From: Calliopsis andreniformis
Taxonomy: Eukaryota > Arthropoda > Insecta > Hymenoptera > Andrenidae
DNA: 64,000 nt
Direction: 5' to 3'
NCBI RefSeq assembly: GCF_051401765.1
Contig: NW_027480438.1
Coordinates: forward strand, 1 to 64,000
The position numbers were made by a program, and so were the translations under genes. This document shows positions 11,965 through 26,085 of the stretch, piece after piece; the stretch's first letter is position 1, and every line of letters begins with the position of its first letter. The notes under the pieces are model-generated. The model saw only the letters and a list, made by a program, of their open reading frames with translations, did no database searches and was not told the origin of the DNA.

Positions 11965-14900
11965 TCGTCGAACATCAATCCCCGACCCTTAGCACACATC
12001 CTCAATCCTCGTTCCTCAATCCTCAATCCTCAAACCTAAATCCTCTACCGTCAGTCCTCGTCCTCAATCCTCAAACCTCAATCCTCCATCCTCAATCTTC
12101 AATCCTCAATCCTCAATCCTCAATCCTCAATCCTCAATCCTCAATCCTCAGGCATCAATACTCAATCTACAATATTCAATCCTCAGTCCTTAATCCTCAA
12201 TCCACAATCCTCAACCTTCAATACTCAATACTCAATCTTCAATCCTCAATCCTCAATCCTCAATCCTCAATCCTCAATCCTCAATCCTCAGGCATCAATA
12301 CTCAATCTTCAATGCTCAATCCTCAATCCTCAATCCTCAATCCTCATTCCCCAACCCTCAATCCTCATTCCTCAAACCTCAACCCTCAACCCTCAGTCCT
12401 CATACTCAATTCTCAATTCTCAATCCTCAATCCTCAATCCTCAATCTTCAATCCTCAATAATCAGTCTCCAATCCTCAATCCTCAATTCTCGATCCTCAA
12501 TCCTCAGGCATCAATACTCAATCTTCAATACTCAACCCTCAATCCTCACTCCTCAATCCTCAATCCTCAAACCTCAATCCTCAATCCTCAATATTCAATC
12601 ATCAATACTCAATCTTCAATCCGCAATCCTCAATTCTCAATCCTCAACCCTCAATCCTCATTCCTCAAACCTCAATCCTCAACCCTCAGTCCTCATACTC
12701 AATTCTCAATTCTCAATCCTCAATCGTCAATCCTCAATCTTCAATCCTCAATAATCAATCTCCGATCCTAGATCCTCAATCCCCAATCTTCAATCGTTAA
12801 TCCTCAATATTCAATCCTCAATCCCCAGTCATCAATCTTCAATCCTCAATGCTCAATCCTCAATCCTCAATCCTCAATCCTCAGTCCTCAATCCCCAATC
12901 CTCAATCCTCTAACCTCAATCCTCAACCGTCAGTCCTCGTCCTCAATCCTCAAACCTCAATCCTCAATCCTCAGTATTCAATCGACAATACTCAATCATC
13001 AATCCTCAATCCTCAAACCTCAATCCTAAATCCTCATTCTTCAATCCTAAATACCCAATCCTCAATCTTCAATCCTCAATCCTCAATCCTCAATTCTCAA
13101 TCCTCAATCCTTAATTACCAGACCTCAAACATCAATATTCAACCCTCAGCCCTCGTCCTCAATCCACAACCCTCAATCCTCAGTCCTCAATATTCAATCA
13201 TCAATATTCAATCTTCAATCCTCAATCCTGAATCCTCAATCCACGATCCTCAATCCTCAATTTTCAATCCTGAATCCTCAATCCTCAATACTCAATCCTC
13301 AATCTTCAATCCTCAATACCCAATCTTCAATCCTCAATCCTCAATCCTCAATCCTCAATCCTCAATCTTCAATCCTCAACACTAATCTTCAATCCTCAAT
13401 CCCCAATCCTCAATCCTCAATCCTCATTCTTCAATCCTCAATACCCAATCCTCAATCTTCAATCCTCAATCCTCAATCCTCAATCCTAATTCCTCAATCC
13501 TCATTCTTCAATCCTCAATACCCAATCCTCAATTTCAATCCTCAATCCTCAATCCTCATTTCTCAATCCTCAATCTTCAACCCTCAGCCCTCATACTCCA
13601 TCCTCAGTACTCAATCCTCCATCCTCAATCTTCAATCCTCAATACTCAATCTTCGATCCTCATTCCTCAATCCTCAATCCTCAATCCTCAATTTTCAATC
13701 GCCAATACTCAATCTGCAATCCCCAATACTCAAACCTCAATCCTCAATCCTCATTACTCAATCCTCAATACCCAATCCTCAATCCTCAATCCTCAATCCT
13801 CAATCCTCAATATTCAATCATCAATACTCAATCTTGAATACTCAATCTTCAATCCTCAATACTCAACCTTCAATCCTCAATCCTCAATCCTCAATCCTCA
13901 ATCCTCAATCCTCAGGCATCAATACTCAATCTACAATATTCAATCCACAATCCTCAATCCTCAATCCTCAGGCATCAAAACTCAATCTACAATATTCAAT
14001 CCACAATCCTTAATCCTCAATCCACAATCCTCAACCTTCAATACTCAATACTCAATCTTCAATCCTCAATCCTCAATCCTCAATCCTCAATCCTCAATCC
14101 TCAATCCTCAATATTCAATCCTCAATACTCAATCTTCAATCATCAATCCTCAATCCTCAATTCTCAGTCGTCAATCCTCAGTCATCAATCCTCAATCTTC
14201 AATACTCAATCGTCAATCCTTAGTCCTCAATCCTCAATCCTCGATCCTCGTTCCTCAAACCTCAATCCTCAACCCTCAGTCTTCATCCTCAATCCTCAAA
14301 CCTCAATCCTCAACCCTCAATATTCAATCATCAATACTCAATCCTCAAACCTCAATCCTCAATCCTCATTCTTCAATACTAAACACCCAATCCTCAATCC
14401 TCAATCCTCAATCCTCAATCCTCAATCCTCAATCTTCAACCCTGAATCCTCAATCCTCAATACTCAATCCTCAATCTTCAATCCTCAATACTCAATCTTC
14501 AATCCTCAATCCTCAATCCTCAATCCTCAATATTCAATCATCAATACTCAATCTTCAATCCTCAATCCTCAATCCTCAATTCTCAATCCTCAATCCTCAA
14601 TCCTCAATCCTTAATCCTCAATCCTCAATCCTCAATCCTCAATCCTCAATCCTCAATCCTCAATCCCCAATCCGCAATATTCAATCCTCAATACTCAATC
14701 TTCAATCATCAATCCTCAATCCTCAATTCTCAGTCGTCAATCCTCAGTCATCAATCCTCAATCTTCAATACTCAATCGTCAATCCTTAGTCCTCAATCCT
14801 CAATCCTCAATCATCGTTCCTCAAACCTCAATCCTCAACCCTCAGTCTTCATCCTCAATCCTCAAACCTCAATCCTCAATCCTCAATATTCAATCATCAA

Positions 14901-17900
14901 TACTCAATCTTCAATCCTCAATCCTCAAACCTCAATCCTCAATCCTCATTCTTCAATCCTCAACACTCAATCTTCAATCCTCAATCCTCAATCCTCAATC
15001 CTCAATCCTCATTCTTCAATCCTCAATACCCAATCCTCAATGTTCAATCCTCAATCCTCAATCCTCAATCCTAATACCTCAATCCTGATTCTTCAGTCCT
15101 CAATACCCAATCCTCAATTTCAATGCTCAATCCTCAATCCTCATTTCTCAATCCTCAATCCTCAACCCTTAGCCCTCATCCTCCATCCTCAGTACTCAAT
15201 GCTCTATCCTCAATCTTCAATCCTCAATACTCAATCCTCAATCCTCAATCCACAATCCTCAACCTTCAATACTCAATACTCAATCTTCAATCCTCAATCC
15301 TCAATCCTCAATCCTCAATACTCAATCCTCAATCCTCAGGCACCAATACTCAATCTTCAATGCTCAATCCTCAATCCTCAATCCTCAATCCTCATTCCCC
15401 AACCCTCAATCCTCATTCCTCAAACCTCAACCCTCAACCCTCAGTCCTCATACTCAATTCTCAATTCTCAATCCTCAATCCTCAATCCTCAATCTTCAAT
15501 CCTCAATAATCAATCTCCAATCCTCAATCCTCAATCCTCGATCCTCAATCCTCAGGCATCAATACTCAATCTTCAATACTCAACCCTCAATCCTCACTCC
15601 GCAATCCTCAATCCACAAACCTCAATCCTCAATCCTCAATATTCAATCATCAATACTCAATCTTCAATCCGCAATCCTCAATCCTCAATCCTCAACCCTC
15701 AATCCTCATTCCTCAAACCTCAATCCTCAACCCTCAGTCCTCATACTCAATTCTCAATTCTCAATCCTCAATTCTCAATCCTCAATCTTCAGTCCTCAAT
15801 AATCAATCTCCAATTCTAGATCCTCAATCCCCAATCTTCAATCCTTAATCCTCAATCTTCAATCCCCAATCCCCAGTACTCAATCTTCAATCCTCAATGC
15901 TCAATCCTCAATCCTCAATCCTCAGTCCTCAGACCTCAATCTTCAATCCTCAAACCTCAATCCTCAACCGTCAGTCCTCATTCTCCAACCTCAATCCTCA
16001 ATCCTCAATCCTCAATCTTCAATCCCCAATACGCAATCTTCAATCCTCAATCCTCAATACTCAATCCTCAATCCTCAAGCCTCAGGCATCAATACTCAAT
16101 CTTCAATACTCAATCCTCAATCCTCAATCTTCAATCCTCAATAATCAATCTCCGATCCTAGGTCCTCAATCCCCAACCTTCAATCGTTAATCCTCAATCT
16201 TCAATCCTCAATCCCCAGTCATCAATCTTCAATCCTCAATGCTCAATCATCAACCCTCAATCCTCAGTCCTCAATCCCCAATCCTTAATCCTCAAACCTC
16301 AATCCTCAACCGTCAGTCCTCGTCCTCAATCCTCAAACCTCAATCATCAATCCTCAATATTCAATCATCAATACTCAATCTTCAATCCTCAATCCTCAAA
16401 CCTCAATCCTCAATCCTCATTCTTCAATCCTAAATACCCAATCCTCAATTTCCAATCCTCAATCCTCAATCCTCAATTCTCAATCCTCAATCCTTAATCC
16501 TCAGACCTCAAACATCAATATTCAACCCTCAGTCCTCGTCCTCAATCCACAACCCTACAATCCTCAGTCCTCAATATTCAATCATCAATATTCAATCTTC
16601 AATCCTCAATCCTCAATCCTCAATCCTCAATCCTCAATCCTCAATTTTCAACCCTGAATCCTCAATCCTCAATACTCAATCCTCTATCTTCAATCCTCAA
16701 TACTCAATCTTCAATCCTTAATCCTCAATCTGCAATCCCGAATCCCCAGTACTCAATCTTCAATCCTCAATGCTCAATCCTCAATCCTCAATCCTCAGTC
16801 CTCAGTCCTCAATCTTCAATCCTCAAACCTCAATCCTCAACCGTCAGTCCTCATTCTCCATCCTCAATCCTCAATCCTCAATCCTCAATCCTCAATCCTC
16901 AACCATCAATCCTCATTCCTCAAACCTCAATCCTCAACCCTCAGTCCTCATCCTCAATTCTCAATTCTCAATCCTCAATCGTCAATCCTCAATCTTCAAT
17001 CCTCAATAATCAATCTCCGATCCTAGATCCTCAATCCCCAATCTTCAATCGTTAATCCTCAATAATCAATCCTCAATCCCCAGTCATCAATCTTCAATCC
17101 TCAATGCTCAATCCTCAATCCTCAATCCTCAATCCTCAGTCCTCAATCCCCAATCCTCAATCCTCTAACCTCAATCCTCAACCGTCAGTCCTCGTCCTCA
17201 ATCCTCAAACCTCAATCCTCAATCCTCAATATTCAATCGACAATACTCAATCATCAATCCTCAATCCTCAAACCTCAAACCTCAATCCTCAATCCTCATT
17301 CTTCAATCCTAAATACCCAATCCTCAATCTTCAATCCTCAATCCTCAATCCTCAATTCTCAATCCTCAATCCTTAATCCTCAGACCTCAAACATCAATTT
17401 TCAACCCTCAGTCCTCGTCCTCAATCCACAACCCTCAATCCTCAGTCCTCAATATCCAATCATAAATATTCAATCTTCAATCCACAATCCTCAATCCTCA
17501 ATCCTCAATCCTCAATCTTCAGTCTTCAACCCTGAATCCTCAATACTCAATCCTCAATCTTCAATCCTCAATACTCAATCTTCAATCCTCAATCCTCAAT
17601 CGTCAATCCTCAATCCTCAATTTTCAATCCTCAACACCCAATCTTCAATCCTCAATCCTCAATCCTCAATCCCCAATCCTCATTCTTCAATCCTCAATAC
17701 CCAATCCTCAATCTTCAGTCCTCAATCCTCAATCCTCAATCCTAATTCCTCAATCCTCATTCTTCAATCCTCAATACCCAATCCTCAATTTCTATCCTCA
17801 ATCCTCAATCCTCATTTCTCAATCCTCAACCCTCAACCCTCAGCCCTCATCCTCCATCCTCAGTACTCAATCCTCTATCCTCAATCTTCAATCCTCAATA

Positions 17901-18003
17901 CTCAATCTTCAATCCTCATTCCTCAATCCTCAATCCTCAATCCTCAATCTTCAATCCTCAAACATCAATCGTCAATTCTCAATCCTCAATCCTCAGTCCT
18001 CAG
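11965..18003. repeat. HOR block 3 (6039 bp, alpha landmark)
   Basis: The left part matches block 1 at an offset of 11964 (CACACATCC after the landmark, TTAATTACCAG near 13112). The right part matches block 2 at an offset of 6917, which becomes 6918 after a one-base insertion (CCCTACAATCC in place of CCCTCAATCC) near 16556. It has only one copy (about 17.1 kb) of the segment that block 2 carries twice. It is therefore a mosaic of a block-1-like head and a block-2-like tail. Confidence 0.85.
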
Positions 18004-21000
18004 TCGTCGAACATCAATCCCCGACCCTTAGCACTCATCCTCAATCCTCGTTCCTCAATCCTCAATCCTCAAACCTAAATCCTCTACCGTCAGTCCTCGT
18101 CCTCAATCCTCAAACCTCAATCCTCCATCCTCAATCTTCAATCCTCAATCCTCAATCCTCAATCCTCAATCCTCAATCCTCAATCCTCAGGCATCAATAC
18201 TCAATCTACAATATTCAATCCTCAGTCCTTAATCCTCAATCCACAATCCTCAACCTTCAATACTCAATACTCAATCTTCAATCCTCAATCCTCAATCCTC
18301 AATCGTCAATCCTCAATCCTCAATCCTCAGGCATCAATACTCAATCTTCAATGCTCAATCCTCAATCCTCAATCCTCAATCCTCATTCGCCAACCCTCAA
18401 TCCTCATTCCTCAAACCTCAACCCTCAACCCTCAGTCCTCATACTCAATTCTCAATTCTCAATCCTCAATCCTCAATCCTCAATCTTCAATCCTCAATAA
18501 TCAGTCTCCAATCCTCAATCCTCAATTCTCGATCCTCAATCCTCAGGCATCAATACTCAATCTTCAATACTCAACCCTCAATCCTCACTCCTCAATCCTC
18601 AATCCTCAAACCTCAATCCTCAATCCTCAATATTCAATCATCAATACTCAATCTTCAATCCGCAATCCTCAATTCTCAATCCTCAACCCTCAATCCTCAT
18701 TCCTCAAACCTCAATCCTCAACCCTCAGTCCTCATACTCAATTCTCAATTCTCGATCCTCAATCGTCAATCCTCAATCTTCAATCCTCAATAATCAATCT
18801 CCGATCCTAGATCCTCAATCCCCAATCTTCAATCGTTAATCCTCAATATTCAATCCTCAATCCCCAGTCATCAATCTTCAATCCTCAATGCTCAATCCTC
18901 AATCCTCAATCCTCAATCCTCAGTCCTCAATCCCCAATCCTCAATCCTCTAACCTCAATCCTCAACCGTCAGTCCTCGTCCTCAATCCTCAAACCTCAAT
19001 CCTCAATCCTCAGTATTCAATCGACAATACTCAATCATCAATCCTCAATCCTCAAACCTCAATCCTAAATCCTCATTCTTCAATCCTAAATACCCAATCC
19101 TCAATCTTCAATCCTCAATCCTCAATCCTCAATTCTCAATCCTCAATCCTTAATACTCAGACCTCAAACATCAATATTCAACCCTCAGCCCTCGTCCTCA
19201 ATCCACAACCCTCAATCCTCAGTCCTCAATATTCAATCATCAATATTCAATCTTCAATCCTCAATCCTGAATCCTCAATCCACGATCCTCAATCCTCAAT
19301 TTTCAATCCTGAATCCTCAATCCTCAATACTCAATCCTCAATCTTCAATCCTCAATACCCAATCTTCAATCCTCAATCCTCAATCCTCAATCCTCAATCC
19401 TCAATCTTCAATCCTCAACACTAATCTTCAATCCTCAATCCCCAATCCTCAATCCTCAATCCTCATTCTTCAATCCTCAATACCCAATCCTCAATCTTCA
19501 ATCCTCAATCCTCAATCCTCAATCCTAATTCCTCAATCCTCATTCTTCAATCCTCAATACCCAATCCTCAATTTCAATCCTCAATCCTCAATCCTCATTT
19601 CTCAATCCTCAATCTTCAACCCTCAGCCCTCATACTCCATCCTCAGTACTCAATCCTCCATCCTCAATCTTCAATCCTCAATACTCAATCTTCGATCCTC
19701 ATTCCTCAATCCTCAATCCTCAATCCTCAATCTTCAATCGCCAATACTCAATCTGCAATCCCCAATACTCAAACCTCAATCCTCAATCCTCATTACTCAA
19801 TCCTCAATACCCAATCCTCAATCCTCAATCCTCAATCCTCAATCCTCAATATTCAATCATCAATACTCAATCTTGAATACTCAATCTTCAATCCTCAATA
19901 CTCAACCTTCAATCCTCAATCCTCAATCCTCAATCCTCAATCCTCAATCCTCAGGCATCAATACTCAATCTACAATATTCAATCCACAATCCTCAATCCT
20001 CAATCCTCAGGCATCAAAACTCAATCTACAATATTCAATCCACAATCCTTAATCCTCAATCCACAATCCTCAACCTTCAATACTCAATACTCAATCTTCA
20101 ATCCTCAATCCTCAATCCTCAATCCTCAATCCTCAATCCTCAATCCTCAATATTCAATCCTCAATACTCAATCTTCAATCATCAATCCTCAATCCTCAAT
20201 TCTCAGTCGTCAATCCTCAGTCATCAATCCTCAATCTTCAATACTCAATCGTCAATCCTTAGTCCTCAATCCTCAATCCTCGATCCTCGTTCCTCAAACC
20301 TCAATCCTCAACCCTCAGTCTTCATCCTCAATCCTCAAACCTCAATCCTCAACCCTCAATATTCAATCATCAATACTCAATCCTCAAACCTCAATCCTCA
20401 ATCCTCATTCTTCAATACTAAACACCCAATCCTCAATCCTCAATCCTCAATCCTCAATCCTCAATCCTCAATCTTCAACCCTGAATCCTCAATCCTCAAT
20501 ACTCAATCCTCAATCTTCAATCCTCAATACTCAATCTTCAATCCTCAATCCTCAATCCTCAATCCTCAATATTCAATCATCAATACTCAATCTTCAATCC
20601 TCAATCCTCAATCCTCAATTCTCAATCCTCAATCCTCAATCCTCAATCCTTAATCCTCAATCCTCAATCCTCAATCCTCAATCCTCAATCCTCAATCCTC
20701 AATCCCCAATCCGCAATATTCAATCCTCAATACTCAATGTTCAATCATCAATCCTCAATCCTCAATTCTCAGTCGTCAATCCTCAGTCATCAATCCTCAA
20801 TCTTCAATACTCAATCGTCAATCCTTAGTCCTCAATCCTCAATCCTCAATCATCGTTCCTCAAACCTCAATCCTCAACCCTCAGTCTTCATCCTCAATCC
20901 TCAAACCTCAATCCTCAATCCTCAATATTCAATCATCAATACTCAATCTTCAATCCTCAATCCTCAAACCTCAATCCTCAATCCTCATTCTTCAATCCTC

Positions 21001-23050
21001 AACACTCAATCTTCAATCCTCAATCCTCAATCCTCAATCCTCAATCCTCATTCTTCAATCCTCAATACCCAATCCTCAATGTTCAATCCTCAATCCTCAA
21101 TCCTCAATCCTAATACCTCAATCCTGATTCTTCAGTCCTCAATACCCAATCCTCAATTTCAATGCTCAATCCTCAATCCTCATTTCTCAATCCTCAATCC
21201 TCAACCCTTAGCCCTCATCCTCCATCCTCAGTACTCAATGCTCTATCCTCAATCTTCAATCCTCAATACTCAATCCTCAATCCTCATTCCTCAAATCCTC
21301 AATCCTCAATCCTCAATCTTCAATGCTCAATACTCAATCTGCAATCCTCAATCCTCAAACCTCAATCCTCAATCCTCATTCCTCAATCCTCAATACCCAA
21401 TCCTCAATCCTCAATTCTCAATCCTCAATCCTCAATCCTCAATCCTCAATCCTCAGGCATCAATACTCAATCTACAATGTTCAATCCTCAATCCTCTAAC
21501 CTCAATCCTCAACCGTCAGTCCTCGTCCTCAATCCTCAAACCTCAATCCTCAATCCTCAGTATTCAATCGACAATACTCAATCATCAATCCTCAATCCTC
21601 AATCCTCAATCCTCAATCCTCAATCTTCAATCCTCAACACTAATCTTCAATCCTCAATCCCCAATCCTCAATCCTCAATCCTCATTCTTCAATCCTCAAT
21701 ACCCAATCCTCAATCTTCAATCCTCAATCCTCAATCCTCAATCCTAATTCCTCAATCCTCATTCTTCAATCCTCAATACCCAATCCTCAATTTCAATCCT
21801 CAATCCTCAATCCTCATTTCTCAATTCTCAATCTTCAACCCTCAGCCCTCATACTCCATCCTCAGTACTCAATCCTCCATCCTCAATCTTCAATCCTCAA
21901 TACTCAATCTTCGATCCTCATTCCTCAATCCTCAATCCTCAATCCTCAACCATCAATCCTCATTCCTCAAACCTCAATCCTCAACCCTCAGTCCTCATCC
22001 TCAATTCTCAATTCTCAATCCTCAATCGTCAATCCTCAATCTTCAATCCTCAATAATCAATCTCCGATCCTAGATCCTCAATCCCCAATCTTCAATCGTT
22101 AATCCTCAATAATCAATCCTCAATCCCCAGTCATCAATCTTCAATCCTCAATGCTCAATCCTCAATCCTCAATCCTCAATCCTCAGTCCTCAATCCCCAA
22201 TCCTCAATCCTCTAACCTCAATCCTCAACCGTCAGTCCTCGTCCTCAATCCTCAAACCTCAATCCTCAATCCTCAATATTCAATCGACAATACTCAATCA
22301 TCAATCCTCAATCCTCAAACCTCAAACCTCAATCCTCAATCCTCATTCTTCAATCCTAAATACCCAATCCTCAATCTTCAATCCTCAATCCTCAATCCTC
22401 AATTCTCAATCCTCAATCCTTAATCCTCAGACCTCAAACATCAATATTCAACCCTCAGTCCTCGTCCTCAATCCACAACCCTCAATCCTCAGTCCTCAAT
22501 ATCCAATCATAAATATTCAATCTTCAATCCACAATCCTCAATCCTCAATCCTCAATCCTCAATCTTCAGTCTTCAACCCTGAATCCTCAATACTCAATCC
22601 TCAATCTTCAATCCTCAATACTCAATCTTCAATCCTCAATCCTCAATCGTCAATCCTCAATCCTCAATTTTCAATCCTCAACAATCAATCTTCAATCCTC
22701 AATCCTCAATCCTCAATCCCCAATCCTCATTCTTCAATCCTCAATACCCAATCCTCAATCTTCAGTCCTCAATCCTCAATCCTCAATCCTAATTCCTCAA
22801 TCCTCATTCTTCAATCCTCAATACCCAATCCTCAATTTCTATCCTCAATCCTCAATCCTCATTTCTCAATCCTCAACCCTCAACCCTCAGCCCTCATCCT
22901 CCATCCTCAGTACTCAATCCTCTATCCTCAATCTTCAATCCTCAATACTCAATCTTCAATCCTCATTCCTCAATCCTCAATCCTCAATCCTCAATCTTCA
23001 ATCCTCAAACATCAATCGTCAATTCTCAATCCTCAATCCTCAGTCCTCAG
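18004..23050. repeat. HOR block 4 (5047 bp, alpha landmark)
   Basis: This block is the same length as block 1, and its right part (21.08-22.42 kb) lines up with 3.08-4.42 kb at an offset of exactly 18003 bp, including the CAAATCCT 8-mer. Its head carries block-2-type variants (CACTCATCC after the landmark, TTAATACTCAG near 19152, CTTCAATCGCC near 19732). A private variant, CATTCGCCAACC, lies near 18385. Confidence 0.85.
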
Positions 23051-23995
23051 TCGTCGAACATCAATCCCCGACCCTTAGCACTCATCCTCAATCCTCGTTC
23101 CTCAATCCTCAATCCTCAAACCTAAATCCTCTACCGTCAGTCCTCGTCCTCAATCCTCAAACCTCAATCCTCCATCCTCAATCTTCAATCCTCAATCCTC
23201 AATCCTCAATCCTCAATCCTCAATCCTCAATCCTCAGGCATCAATACTCAATCTACAATATTCAATCCTCAGTCCTTAATCCTCAATCCACAATCCTCAA
23301 CCTTCAATACTCAATACTGAATCTTCAATCCTCAATCCTCAATCCTCAATCCTCAATCCTCAATCCTCAATCCTCAGGCATCAATACTCAATCTTCAATG
23401 CTCAATCCTCAATCCTCAATCCTCAATCCTCATTCCCCAACCCTCAATCCTCATTCCTCAAACCTCAACCCTCAACCCTCAGTCCTCATACTCAATTCTC
23501 AATTCTCAATCCTCAATCCTCAATCCTCAATCTTCAATCCTCAGTAATCAGTCTCCAATCCTCAATCCTCAATTCTCGATCCTCAATCCTCAGGCATCAA
23601 TACTCAATCTTCAATACTCAACCCTCAATCCTCACTCCTCAATCCTCAATCCTCAAACCTCAATCCTCAATCCTCAATATTCAATCATCAATACTCAATC
23701 TTCAATCCGCAATCCTCAATTCTCAATCCTCAACCCTCAATCCTCATTCCTCAAACCTCAATCCTCAACCCTCAGTCCTCATACTCAGTTCTCAATTCTC
23801 AATCCTCAATCGTCAATCCTCAATCTTCAATCCTCAATAATCAATCTCCGATCCTAGATCCTCAATCCCCAATCTTCAATCGTTAATCCTCAATATTCAA
23901 TCCTCAATCCCCAGTCATCAATCTTCAATCCTCAATGCTCAATCCTCAATCCTCAATCCTCAATCCTCAGTCCTCAATCCCCAATCCTCAATCCT

Positions 23996-26085
23996 CTAAC
24001 CTCAATCCTCAACCGTCAGTCCTCGTCCTCAATCCTCAAACCTCAATCCTCAATCCTCAGTATTCAATCGACAATACTCAATCATCAATCCTCAATCCTC
24101 AAACCTCAATCCTAAATCCTCATTCTTCAATCCTAAATACCCAATCCTCAATCTTCAATCCTCAATCCTCAATCCTCAATTCTCAATCCTCAATCCTTAA
24201 TACTCAGACCTCAAACATCAATATTCAACCCTCAGCCCTCGTCCTCAATCCACAACCCTCAATCCTCAGTCCTCAATATTCAATCATCAATATTCAATCT
24301 TCAATCCTCAATCCTGAATCCTCAATTCACGATACTCAATCCTCAATTTTCAATCCTGAATCCTCAATCCTCAATACTCAATCCTCAATCTTCAATCCTC
24401 AATACCCAATCTTCAATCCTCAATCCTCAATCCTCAATCCTCAATCCTCAATCTTCAATCCTCAACACTAATCTTCAATCCTCAATCCCCAATCCTCAAT
24501 CCTCAATCCTCATTCTTCAATCCTCAATACCCAATCCTCAATCTTCAATCCTCAATCCTCAATCCTCAATCCTAATTCCTCAATCCTCATTCTTCAATCC
24601 TCAATACCCAATCCTCAATTTCAATCCTCAATCCTCAATCCTCATTTCTCAATCCTCAATCTTCAACCCTCAGCCCTCATACTCCATCCTCAGTACTCAA
24701 TCCTCCATCCTCAATCTTCAATCCTCAATACTCAATCTTCGATCCTCATTCCTCAATCCTCAATCCTCAATCCTCAATCTTCAATCGCCAATACTCAATC
24801 TGCAATCCCCAATACTCAAACCTCAATCCTCAATCCTCATTACTCAATCCTCAATACCCAATCCTCAATCCTCAATCCTCAATCCTCAATCCTCAATATT
24901 CAATCATCAATACTCAATCTTGAATACTCAATCTTCAATCCTCAATACTCAACCTTCAATCCTCAATCCTCAATCCTCAATCCTCAATCCTCAATCCTCA
25001 GGCATCAATACTCAATCTACAATGTTCAATCCTCAATCCTCTAACCTCAATCCTCAACCGTCAGTCCTCGTCCTCAATCCTCAAACCTCAATCCTCAATC
25101 CTCAGTATTCAATCGACAATACTCAATCATCAATCCTCAATCCTCAAACCTCAATCCTAAATCCTCATTCTTCAATCCTAAATACCCAATCCTCAATCTT
25201 CAATCCTCAATCCTCAATCCTCAATTCTCAATCCTCAATCCTTAATACTCAGACCTCAAACATCAATATTCAACCCTCAGCCCTCGTCCTCAATCCACAA
25301 CCCTCAATCCTCAGTCCTCAATATTCAATCATCAATATTCAATCTTCAATCCTCAATCCTCAATCCTCAATCCTCGATCCTCAATCCTCAATTTTCAATC
25401 CTGAATCCTCAATCCTCAATACTCAACCATCAATCTTCAATCCTCAATACCCAATCTTCAATCCTCAATCCTCAATCCCCAATCCTCAATCCTCAATCTT
25501 CAATCCTCAACACTAATCTTCAATCCTCAATCCCCAATCCTCAATCCTCAATCCTCATTCTTCAATCCTCAATACCCAATCCTCAATCTTCAATCCTCAA
25601 TCCTCAATCCTCAATCCTAATTCCTCAATCCTCATTCTTCAATCCTCAATACCCAATCCTCAATTTCAATCCTCAATCCTCAATCCTCATTTCTCAATCC
25701 TCAATCTTCAACCCTCAGCCCTCATCCTCCATCCTCAGTACTCAATCCTCTATCCTCAATCTTCAATCCTCAATACTCAATCTTCGATCCTGATTCCTCA
25801 ATCCTCAATCCTCAATCCTCAATCTTCAATCGCCAATACTCAATCTGCAATCCCCAATACTCAAACCTCAATCCTCAATCCTCATTACTCAATCCTCAAT
25901 ACCCAATCCTTAATCCTCAATCCTCAATCCTCAATCCTCAATATTCAATCATCAATACTCAATCTTGAATACTCAATCTTCAATCCTCAATACTCAACCT
26001 TCAATCCTCAATCCTCAATCCTCAATCCTCAATCCTCAATCCTCAGGCATCAATACTCAATCTACAATATTCAATCCACAATCCT
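23996..26085. repeat. 1045-bp tandem duplication inside block 5
   Basis: The CTAACCTCAATCC marker at 23996 recurs at 25041. The following 1 kb matches at an offset of 1045 with a few differences, for example the CGATACTC variant near 24331 against CGATCCTC near 25375. Block 2, the parent-like copy, has it once. The junction carries CAATGTTCAATCC, also seen before CTAACC at about 3474, 21477, 27569 and 29873. Confidence 0.82.
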
